Positions 22,487-33,269 of a stretch of 64,000 nt of DNA are shown piece after piece. Within the stretch, counting starts at the first letter, position 1. Each line of letters starts with the position of its first letter. A program made the translations under genes and the position numbers. Origin of the DNA: Bifiguratus adelaidae (taxonomy: Eukaryota > Mucoromycota > Endogonomycetes > Endogonales); NCBI GenBank assembly GCA_002261195.1, contig MVBO01000008.1, positions 83,768-147,767 on the forward strand, in the 5' to 3' direction. Below the pieces are notes generated by a model, which saw only the letters and a list, made by a program, of their open reading frames with translations, was not told the DNA's origin and did not search any database.

Positions 22487-22561
22487 TGATTATACATCTA
22501 TTTTCAAATGTACCCAAATGAAAAACGTGATTCTGCACATAGAGACCAAATAGGATAGATT

Positions 22562-24276
22562 CTATAGGGGTATTTCCATGGGTCGACACGGCACGCCCGA
22601 TTGCTTCAACACCTTCTTCACATTAGCTATCGGTACCTCTTGTCGATGAAAGATACCAGCAGCCAAGGCAGCCTCAACATTCGTCTTGGCGAACACGTCT
22701 ATAAAATGCTGCTCGCTGCCCGCACCACTGCTGGCGACCACCGGAATAGACACAGCGTCCTTGACGTCTTGAATCAGTTCGAGATCATAGCCAGAATTTG
22801 TTCCGTCCTTGTCCATGCAGTTAAGCAAGATCTCACCCGCACCCATCGCTTCACATGCCACGACAAGTTGTCTTACATCCAGGTCCCGTGCTTCCCGTCC
22901 TCCTTTGACCGTACATTGATACCAGCAGTATTGTTCGCCGTTGGGTCCAATGTAAGGTGTTTTGATGACATGATGGTGGGTATCGGAAGGAGATTGGACA
23001 TAGACACGCTTGGGGTCTACGGAAATGACAACAGCTTGGGCTCCATAGGCTTTGGCAATCGTTTCAATTGCTGTTGTTCCTGAAGACGTATTACCGTTGG
23101 CAATGTACTTTTCTGCAGCGTAGACGGCGTCACTTCCTATGGATACTTTATCGGCACCGGATCGAAAGTATTCGTTTGCAACATGCAAGGCGGAGTGAAA
23201 TGTACCGTCAGGATCGGTAATGTCACGAATACCGCCTCCTATGGTGAGGGGTACAAAGATATCTTGTGAAGCACGCCGTAGGACTTCCAGCATCGGCAGG
23301 TCGGTCATTGGACAGTTGCGAAAACTCGTAATGTTGAGAAATGTGATCTCGTCTGCACCTTCCTCGAAGTAGCGGCGAGCAAGGTCTACTGGTTTGCCTA
23401 GATTTCGCACATCGCCATTGGCTGTAGATTTCTCACGCACATCGTACTGATCACCTTTGGTGACGACAAGATCGCCAGCATCATTTGCTCGCACGTCTAA
23501 ACAAGCAATGATTCGCTTGGTGAAGCCTCCTACCGAAGGGTGTGCAACCGTCGATATCCGAACATTGTCTTCGCTAATGATTTTCTCTGATTCCAAGAAC
23601 GACTTGAGTAACCGTAGACCAGAGTAACCGCTCTTTTCAGGGTGAAATTGTGTGCAAAACATGTTGCCGCGACGAACACTCGAGACAAATACTTCGTCAC
23701 CATATTTCGTGGTGGTAAAAACCCAATCCTCGAGGTTTTCTTCGTATGGAACGGCGTATGAGTGGACAAAGTAGTACCGGTTCTCATCGCTGATGCCGCA
23801 TGTAGCTTCGGCTTCGCTCAAATCTTGTCCTCTGTAATCCTTGCGAATCGCAGCCGAATTCCAACCCATGTGAGGTACCGCCTTGGTCTGAGCATCAAAT
23901 TTCCTCACACGGCCTGGTATGATACCCAGGCCTTTCACGTCGGGTGTCTCGTCGCTCCCTTCGAACAAGGTTTGCATACCGACGCAAATACCGAAGTAAG
24001 GCTTTCCGCTCGCAATATACTGCTTCAAGGGCTCGGTGTATCCTTCAGACTCTAGCGCAAGCATGGCATGACCGAACGCACCCACACCAGGGAATATAAG
24101 TTTCTACTCTTGTTGAGTGGCATGTTCCTGACCTTGTCAATCGACACGCTTACCTCTGCCTTGAGGATATCTGCAGGCTCCTTCACGGTCTGAATCTCAT
24201 AACCAAGCTTTCTAACAGCATTCCAAAGACTACGAACGTTGCCAGCACCATAGTCTAGCATATATAACCCTCCCAT
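22562..24276 (-). CDS. HIS7: Imidazole glycerol phosphate synthase, fused glutaminase and cyclase
   Basis: HIS7 converts PRFAR and glutamine to imidazole glycerol phosphate and AICAR, the fifth step of histidine synthesis. Two exons (24154-24276, 22562-24103) encode 554 residues, the usual size. The glutamine amidotransferase half (1 to about 215) has MLDYGAGN, the nucleophile GICVGMQ and the His/Glu pair TQFHPEKSG. The HisF-like (beta/alpha)8 barrel starts near residue 232 with RIIACLDVR and holds GGGIRD and GADKVSIGSDAV. The start at 24274-24276 is the Met nearest to the conserved block. It diverges from a small mitochondrial gene with 166 bp between starts. Confidence 0.96.
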
Positions 24277-24442
24277 ACTGAGCAAAGAGAGACAGAGAGA
24301 AGCGCCACGTTGATCTGAGTCACGATTGATGATCAGCCACCCGTGCGCCACCAAATGAATTAATTAAAAACGTCACTGTTTCTTGCAGGGGATATCATGC
24401 ACCGTGTTCCGTTTCATTGTTCTTGTTTGCGTTTTGATAAAG

Positions 24443-25041
24443 ATGGAACGTCTGTTTGGCATTTCGCTAAGGAGACTGCCTCAGCGAACGCGGATTCAGC
24501 CGGGTTTGCTTTGTGCGTTGGAAGCACGTCGAAATTATTGTCCGATTGGAAGGTAAGTGTCTTCTGAACAATGGGTTCTCACGAGTATTCATTGACGACT
24601 TGTTTGTTGTCGGACACTAGTCACTTTTCTGATGATGACCCTTTGATCATCGAAAAGAACAAGATCAAGAACTTATCAGGTGAGCGGGATGTGGGTGTGG
24701 CAATAGGACAAAAGCTGAGCAGTGTGAACTGCAGGCAAGACGGTGGGAAATGTAAAGTCGGCTCCGAAATGGAATCAGTTTCTTGCGTCCGACAGTGAAG
24801 CCTATGTAGGTCATGCTATACGGAAACGCTTTCCATGGATTCATACCCGCATTGACAGATAAAGGCGGACCGAGACCCCGATTTGGATATCCGTGAACTG
24901 CAGGAGCAAAGCGTGGCAGATATCAAGGCCGACTCCGACGGTATCTTTGCCGATGCGGTTGAAGGTGATACGGTGGAAGAAACTCACAAATTCACGGTAA
25001 AAGAAACCACGACGAGGAAGGTGCACCATGACAGGAAATGA
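24443..25041 (+). CDS. Small conserved fungal protein, probably mitochondrial, function unknown
   Basis: Four exons (24443-24552, 24621-24679, 24735-24805, 24859-25041) join in frame to give 140 residues. The first 30 residues are Arg- and Leu-rich without acids (MERLFGISLRRLPQR), a good mitochondrial presequence. The centre contains EKNKIKNLSGKT and WNQFLASDSEAYIKADRD, a pattern I recall from uncharacterised proteins in many fungi (NLSGK ... PGWN ... LASDSEA ... KADR). The tail is charged and ends with a basic patch. No membrane helix or catalytic motif is seen. The name and role are not known to me; conservation is from memory and unverified. Confidence 0.75.
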
Positions 25042-25161
25042 GCAACTATGGCTCTTAGCGATATTGATGCCCTAGCGCTGCAGAGCGAATATATACAGGG
25101 TATGAACGTGGTGTATATACAGAATGATGTATATAATCATCTAAAATTGTTGTCTATGAGT

Positions 25162-28100
25162 CTATTGGTTTGGAGGAATACGCGCACGTTTCGACGGTGG
25201 AGGGGTGGCATCTCCAGTTGTCGCTTCGCCTCCTGCGGCCTGTTGACCACGAAACTTCCATTGATTCAACACATTCCGCACTCTTCGGCTCTTGTGCTTG
25301 GTTCCTCTCGTCTTGGGAAACTCTCCTCCACCCGCAGTCGGATCAAAGAATGTGTCGATGCTTCGTTGCGTTCCAATGACCTATCGGAGATCGAACAATG
25401 AACATGGAAACAACCCTTGTGACGCAATGTTTACCTTGTGATTATTCATCTCACGCAGAATGGGCAACACATTATCATCCGTCTTTTTTTCGTTCCACCC
25501 TAGGCGTTCGTAAAAGAACTCTCGGATGCCATCAAGATCTGGAATTCCCCATTGGAATTCCTCTGATGAATCGTCTACTACCGGATGGCAATAAGCCCTC
25601 TTTACTTCCACGTTTGGAAAATCGGGTTTGATGGTAGCGATCTTTTGATGGGCCTTACGCTACATATGAAGGTGATTAGCCTCGTACCTTACTCAGGCTG
25701 ATGTACTCACGAATCGCCTTCGGAAAGGCGTTTCTTGCTTGAGATCAGGAGCTAGCCCCTTTTGCACTTGTAGCCACCAATCGCGGAAACGGAGTAGCGC
25801 TTCCCAACAATCCTTGCCTGGCATACCGCCGAATTCGTTCAGCAATTCCACCGCTCCGACCGGACCGACTCCGACCAATCCTTCCGTATAGTCACTTCCA
25901 AGAATGTAGGCTAGCGTGATGAGCATGTCGCGGTCGAGGTTCATTTCACGCTGAACATCGCTCATGAGATAACATTCAACATATTTTTGAGAGTTGAACA
26001 TGTTCTTGTAGACTCGTGTTCCACCAAAGAGGAAAATGTCTGAATCATCTGTAATGATGCCTTCAACAAAGTCTTGACGTTGAAGTTCCGCACATTGAGC
26101 TTCTGCTTCCATGGGAGATATGACGTAGGGTATGCCAAAAAGCCGCAAGAGTTCCTAAAGAATAATGGTTACTGACTTTGCATATCTAGAGGCGCCTCAC
26201 AAGATCCCTTACCTTGCATTCGTCCTCCATCTGCTTTGTCACGTCGTCAGCATCCCTTCGTTCGCTTTTCTGTTGCGCACTCAGACGTTTGAGATCCTGG
26301 TTCAGTTCCGCTTGTATTTGCGAGAAATCACGGTTACTGATTTGCGATAGAAAGCGGGCATATTCATTATCTTCTGCACCGAGATCTCCGGACACTTCAT
26401 CCTCGTCGGAGCCGAAATCATCGACAAACGTGCTAGCGACGGCTTCCACCTCGGCAACGACGTCTTCTGACGGGACGGAAGAAACGTTCGAGACGGACGG
26501 TTTCAATTGGAAGGAGTCGCTGGTATCTTTAGTAGGTATAGAATTGTTTGATTTTGTTGCCGGGGAAGTGACTTCTGGGTGCGGAATGGAGCGATCAGGC
26601 ACTGTTCCACTGGATACATCCGAAGTCGGCGCACGCGTCTCACTTTCTGCGGGTTTGGGGACTTCACCGACCTTGACAGGGGCTTTCACAGACTCGGTCA
26701 CAGTAGCTTTTTGCGGACGAATGGATAAGGTGGTCTCTTTCTGTTGCGCCTCGCCGTTCGATCTTACAGACGCCTCGTGGTCGGTGATGTCAATGAATGC
26801 AAGGGTGTCTTCGTCTGCTGTCAGTACCGCCGGGTCTGATTCATCAATTGCGTTTTTTTCAATTGGGATAGCATTTGCTGGTTCAGCAGTGCGTTTGCGA
26901 GCGGGCTTACGCTTTAGCGAGGATGATTTGAGGTTAAGTTTGGGTGTCGTTGGTGATCTCTTTGCGGCCGTTTTTGCTGCTTCTGTGAGTTTCCCTAGCG
27001 ATGGCTTAATTGGTTCTGTCATTGGCGCGGAAACCATCTCAACGACCGTGTCTGCAGACTCCGCATCTGAAAGCTCTTCTACGAGAGGCGTGTGATTGCT
27101 GATCTCTTTAGCTTTTTCAGGATGGGGTCCGCGGTGGTCGTCCCTCTCTGCAACATCTTTTCTTTTGGGCTCTTCATGGCCATTCTCACTCCTCAGTATT
27201 GCTGGTACAACGTCCCGCCGTGGACTCGCTTGGCGAGTTCGAGCCGCATAAACAGCTCCTAGAAACCTCAGCCAAAACGTGAGCGCTTCTACCCCTCGCG
27301 TATCGTTTGTGCTGAGTTTGTCCATTCTTTTTCTCACATTTTTCAGCTCATCCTGAATTGCATCTGCTGGCCAGACTTCAATGACATTTTGCAGACGATG
27401 TTCGTAATCGCCAAATTTCTCGCGAAAAGATGCTGGTGCCTCCATTAACCACGCTTGATACAGACTCGCATAGTCCCCGTCTCTCGAAACAATGTCAGGA
27501 TGAGCTTCTGCCTCCTCCCCTACGGATTCTGATGGCCGAACTTCCCGCGGTGATTGTGACTTTTCGGGAGCCGGAAAATCCTGACCAAACATAAAGTCAA
27601 TATCCTCGTCGTTCACATAGTTGCCCGGATCGTCCAAGATGGACAACGCGTTTGAGGAACTGGCGGTCCGCGAATAAGGTCGCATTGCTTCTCCGTTGAG
27701 GTGAGTGCGAGCCTCCAAGATCCCACTTGAGAGCGGTTCAGAAATCATATCATCATCGTCGTCATCGTCATCGTCATCATCGTCTGTCAATTTGCGGTCG
27801 ATTTCATTGAAGGATTTCTGACGCTCGAGGTCATCGAGTGCGAATTTTCGCATCACATCCGAGAAATCTCTTGTTGAATTTTTCATTGCTTCAATGACCT
27901 TGTCTTCTTCCGCAGTTGACGGTGATTGCGGACTATGGCATCGCATTAACATACCTGTTGGGCAATTAAACCAGAGCCCATCTCCTACCTTGGAGCTGTC
28001 ACCTCCTCAAAGACCAATTCGTCTTCGCTTTCCTCTTCCTCATCGCTGGCGGCCACAGCGACTGGCTTGCTCTCTGAGCCCAACTGCTTCCGTTCAACGC

Positions 28101-29220
28101 CAGGCAAGCTCCAACCTAGACCTTGGTTTGGATCCTCGTTCTTGACCAGGACATATTCCCGACCCCTCTCTCCGGCAATCCGCACTGGCGTAATCTCATT
28201 TGTCTTTGACACCATATTGTTCACTTGCAACAAGCGCTGGGTCATTTCATTGCGATGCATTAGATGCTTGATCTGCAACTGGGAAAAGTCGAATGCAGTA
28301 GGTGCGGCCCGGGTCATTTCATCTATACGCTCCCATGACGTTTGTCGCGATTTGAGTTTGATGTCTGTGATGATCTCATATTGTATCTCCGTTGGCAATG
28401 CTCTAAATGTCGCAGAGTCAAAGTCGAAATCCTGCGGCTGTTCCTTTGGCTTTAGCGCCTGCAAGTTTTCGGATGCCCACTTACCTTGAATTGAGCAACA
28501 TAATCCCTCAACTCATCCTCGGTCGCAAATCGCATGTCATTCTGATCCTTGACGATACTGTTATCGGTCAATAGCGAGTACTTGAGGCACCTGATACCTA
28601 CGATTCCTTGCCATTCAGGGCAGGTAAGTCATATTCGTCCCGCCCTCGCTTCTTTTTGAGCTCACTCGGCAGCAAATCCAATTCCGCCTGGTATACGACA
28701 TCGTCCGGCAGTGTCTGTGAGCCATCCTGCAGACTGTAAAAGACTCGTAATCAGTCGACGTTTGCGCCAGACTCGCGTTGACTGACCCTTGTTGTTCCAT
28801 ATCATTGACAATTCTAAGCTGCAACTGCGCTGCTAGAATCTTTTCGGCTGTCCGCTTCATGTTGTCAACCACACCGGCGCGACGCCGCCGCCTCTCGGCC
28901 TAATTTTCGGTCAGACAGTCAAGCAAGTTCAGCCTTCCAACTGCAACAACACTTACCACCGTAATCCTCTTGAGAGGTGGTGCTCCTCCATCAAAGACGA
29001 ATATAGGCCTGATATTATAGAACAAGAGCTTGCAGATTCGACGAAAGAAGCCGACAATGTGAGAGTTTCGGAGAGCATTGCCTTCCTTGTCTCTCACTGC
29101 TCGTAGAAACTGGTGCAACCAGATACTAGCATCAACTGCAATCTTCTTGTTCCGCAAGGTCTCCAACTGAATGGGCCTTGCCGCTGGCTGTATGAGTGAC
29201 CAGAGTCCCTTGACTCCCAT
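25162..29220 (-). CDS. RAD13: XPG/RAD2-type structure-specific endonuclease (nucleotide excision repair)
   Basis: This nuclease makes the 3' cut at bulky DNA lesions. About nine exons (28957-29220, 28787-28899, 28602-28733, 28485-28557, 27989 to about 28443, 26213-27932, 25711-26154, 25435-25659, 25162-25380) give about 1214 residues. The N region starts [16 protein letters not shown] and has [10 protein letters not shown] and [11 protein letters not shown]. The I region is [27 protein letters not shown], then a helix-hairpin-helix [12 protein letters not shown]. Between them lies a long acidic spacer with a run of twelve Asp near 27747-27782 and [13 protein letters not shown]. The C-terminus has a PCNA-binding box, [10 protein letters not shown], and a basic KRARIP tail. 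The intron at 28444-28484 is very short. Confidence 0.95.
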
Positions 29221-29276
29221 AAGAACGGAAAGTCTGCGCCACTTCCTTAAAAGGACTGCCCTTTGACCTTTGCGCG

Positions 29277-32200
29277 ATGACGTTTCGACGCTTTCAAGTC
29301 AGCAAGTACCGCAATAGTGCGGGTGCACCGTTGCATCGACAAGAGTGGTATCAAGACGTACCATTTCCTATCGCCGCAGGTACAGAGAGCAGTAATGGCA
29401 TTAGTGTTAGTCCAGAATATGCTGCGGTCAAGTGGGCAGCGGGAGGTAGGTTCTTTCGCGTCTGTTCGGTCACGGTCACCTTGTCAATCGTGCTGATAAC
29501 AAAACGCAGGCAGCGGTGTTTTGGGTCTTCTACCCCTCGAAACAAAAGCGGAGACTCCAACGAGAAGTCTTAAAGTGCACTCTTCGGGTTTGACGGACTG
29601 GAGCTTTAGCGAATTCGATCCTTCCTTGGTAGTCTCTGGCCACGAAGATGGTATTGTAAGGCTTGATGACCGTCGCTTGCACCGAAACTCACCCTGATCT
29701 TATCCTTGACGGTGTGTAGATCAAGGCCTGGAAATTAGGTGAAACGGATGAGCAGAATAGCGAAAAGACCTCTGTATCAGGAGGCACATGGCGTATTGAG
29801 GCATTACAGCTTCATCCCACGACCTCTAATGTAGGTTGACATGTGCGCTTTCTCAGACTCGAATAACCGTTGATTCCTGGGCAGATTCTTGCAACATCTT
29901 CGCAAAAGGAGATCAAAGTGTGGGACATTGAGGCATTCTCATCCGATGCCGTTTTTACGCTTGCAGGACATGGCGACCTCATCTATTCTATTTCTTGGAG
30001 GCAAAATGGAATCTTGCTTGCGTCTGTGTCCAAGGACAAAACGGTGAAATTATGGGATCCTCGTCAGGGTCAGGACAGTGTTCAGGTATTGGATTTGCTA
30101 CCGTGATTTTTGAGCACAAGAGTAATCAAGATAATGCTAGAGCGCTTCTGGGCATCAAGGTTTGAAAACATCACGTATTCACTGGCTTGGAAACACGCCT
30201 TTTGTGCTTACAACAGGCTTCAGCAAGGTAAGGCATGGTCTTGACATTGTAAACTTGTGAAATCACTGATTCCGGATGAAAAAGATGCGCGAGAGACAGT
30301 ATGCTCTGTGGGACAGCCGGAACATGGACAAACCTTTGAAAATGTCCATGGTTGATCTATCTAACGGTGTGCTAATGCCATTCTATGATCAAGATACGCG
30401 ATTAATTTATCTTGTCGGAAAGGTAGGCACAAAGGATTTGAAGGAACGGAATAAAAGCTTATACAGAGCATAGGGCGATAGCTCCATCCGATCACTGGAG
30501 CTCGAGGAATTCAATCAAACGCCAACCTTGACAGAGCTAACACCCACTGGAACATCGGTTTCGCAGATTGGTGCTGGCTTGGTGCCCAAAGTCAGCCTTG
30601 ACGTTATGCAGGCGGAAATTGCACGGATGCTTGTCGTGACAGAAAACGCTGTTGTTCCCGTATCATACAAAGTCCCCAGAAAGGTGAGCTATCGATTCGA
30701 CGCACTGATATTGCGCTTTGCTGTTGACCGCCAACTGATCCACAATAGCATTTCCTCGATTTTCACGCCGACCTATACCCAGATACCAAATCGTCCGGTA
30801 AGATGCAGTCGTGGTCTTTTAGCTCGAAGCTTACACTTGATGACAGTGCCTGCGCAGTCCTCGAAAGAATGGCTGGCCGGTCAGGACAATTTAGTGTCAT
30901 TGACGTCCTTGGATCCATCAAAACGATCAAAGCAGTCAAACTTAGATGCTAGAAATCAATCAGAGCAATCGTTCGGTCCGGCACCTGCGACTGCAAACAA
31001 GTCGAGTTCAGACACACTTCGTTCGACTCCGAGCGTAACAAAATTGGACGGCGCAGTGCAATCCCTTAGCGTTGATGAAGGCGAGGATACATCTTCGAAG
31101 CCTACGCCAACGTACGCACCTCTTCCGGAAACCAAAAATGTCACTAACGAATCAATGCCCGAGACGAGTAAAGATGGCATTGAAGAAGAGACAGTTCAAG
31201 TTTCCCCAGAAAGAGTTGCCGCGATTCAAGCGCGATTTGCCAATAAGGGGCAATCGCACTTTAAATACGTGTCTGGCAAGCCTTTCCATCCAAGCAAGCA
31301 CTTTGATGATTTACGGGCTCTAAGCCAGTCGAAAGCCGGTGACTTTGACCTTATACAAGTGAGCATTTGCTAACACCTCATATGGACATTCGATTGACTT
31401 CACCGTACAGTGCAATCCGAAATTTATTGCAGTCGCATTAGATGGCCCTGGAGGGCGTGTGGGAATCATAAATGCCCAGAGACCCGCAAGACTACCCATA
31501 AAAATACCTGCAGTCGTCTGCGGTTCTACTGTGGTGGACTTTAAGTGGAATCCATTCAATATGAATGAGCTTGTTACAGGTATGTGTAGCAACCGAAAAT
31601 GCTGCATTGATACCAACAGTATGCTTAGCTGGTGCGGATGGAAGCATTAAACGATGGACAATACCCGACGGCGGCCTAGAGGAAGATCTGCTTGACGCCA
31701 GTGGCGTTCTAAAAGGTAGGGCCGAAAATATTGACTTCAGAGAGAAAGGGAAGCTAATGGCAAAAGATTCGAAAATGGACAAGATCAGTCTCGTCCTCTT
31801 TCACCCTCTAGCATCCGACCTGTTACTATCCGTCTCTGCCGATCGAGGCGTAAATTCTATCCGTATATTCGATCTGAAGCAGAACGAGTGTAAAGTGCAT
31901 TTGAAAGGACAACACAAGGACGCGGTATGCTTTGTCAGCGATGATTTGCTCGGCAGGCTAACACACTCTTCCCACAGATCAGCAGTGTAGCATGGAGTCC
32001 GGACGGCAAATTGATTGCTACGAGCAGTAAAGACAAGCGAATACGTCTTATAGACCCTCGAGCAAACAAAGTTGTCGGGGTAAGGGAATTTGAAACTTCA
32101 AAAGTCGCACGCTTACTCCTCTTGCATTCTAATACACATAGGAAGCTGCTGGCCATGACAGCGTCAGACCATCGCGAGTATTGTGGCTTGGGAACAGCGG

Positions 32201-33179
32201 CTTCCTCGTGAGCATTGGTTTCAACCGGTGAGATATCTGATGATCATCTACTTCATCGCGACTAATGATTACTTCTCAGTGCCTCTTACCGAGAAATTAT
32301 CTTATATGATAGCAATGACATGGCCGCCTGCCAAGTCGCAAAGAGGAACATAGACATATCACCAAGCACTATGGTTCCGTCTTACGATGAAGACACCGGA
32401 ATTCTTTTCCTAGCAGGCCGCGTAAGTACAATAGTAAGACGCCAGTAGCTTTTATTGACTCAGTCATCAGGGCGATCGTATAATACATACATTTGAATTC
32501 GCGAGAAAGGCAGAAGGGTCTCCGCCGGTGATCGATGCGTTACCCAAATTTGAATTCTCCAGCTTACATCAAGGTTTTGCCTTCCTCCCCAAACGTGTAT
32601 GTGACGTGCGACAAGTCGAAATTGCAAGGTTTTATCGATTGATAGCAAACAAAATCGAGCCAGTTGGTGTCTACGTTCCTCGATCCCGGGTATGTACATT
32701 CTGTAATATCTGCGTCCATGTTTTGACAAGCTCTCGCCTCCGTGGCTCGGTCTTATAGATGGAATTTTTCCAAGACGACATTTTCCTGCCTTCCAGGGTG
32801 GTGGACGAACCAGCGATAGCGGCAAAGGACTGGTTGGACGGTCACGATGCTGAGCCAAGATACGTCGACCTGGCGCCGGCAGACATGACTCCGTGTAAGC
32901 TTCAGTTTGAGATGATTGGACAATTGATTAAATTGGTACCAGTGTCCAAAGCGCCACCGCCTCCAGTGACTGTCGCGAAGAAAAAGTTTGAAATCGGTAA
33001 GAAGCAAGTTTCCGATGAAGAACAGCAGAAAAATGTAAGTATGTCGACAAGGGAATGCCTGTCTAACTCTTCAAACGCAGATTATGAACAAGATGTTCGC
33101 CACCGCCAAAGCTTTAGACAGCGATGAGCAGGAAGAGGAAAAACCCAGGGATGACGATTCCGATGATGACTGGGATTGA
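29277..33179 (+). CDS. Tandem coronin (coronin-7/POD1 type) WD40 protein
   Basis: Seventeen exons between 29277 and 33179, all joining in frame, encode 1003 residues. The protein holds two coronin units. The first begins with the coronin signature [14 protein letters not shown] and has [21 protein letters not shown], then the C-terminal extension [17 protein letters not shown] and EWLAG. The second begins at about residue 490 ([18 protein letters not shown]), repeats the beta-propeller with [25 protein letters not shown] and [18 protein letters not shown], then VYVPRSRMEFFQDD. The tail is acidic and ends DDSDDDWD, as in animal coronin-7. It lacks the coiled coil of Crn1. Coronin-7 acts at the Golgi in animals and on actin; the role here is inferred. 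It starts 56 bp from RAD13, head to head. Confidence 0.93.
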
Positions 33180-33269
33180 GCGCAGCTGTGTAGAAAATAT
33201 CGACACGCTGGGTTTGAGCGTCTATGATTTCGTTTACTATTATACAAATTTCCTAAATATTGGTATCTT

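Noticed and set aside
26214-27095. 293-residue plus-strand ORF opposite RAD13
   Set aside because: Low-complexity Ser/Val antisense shadow of the acidic RAD13 spacer, with no domain and no start context.
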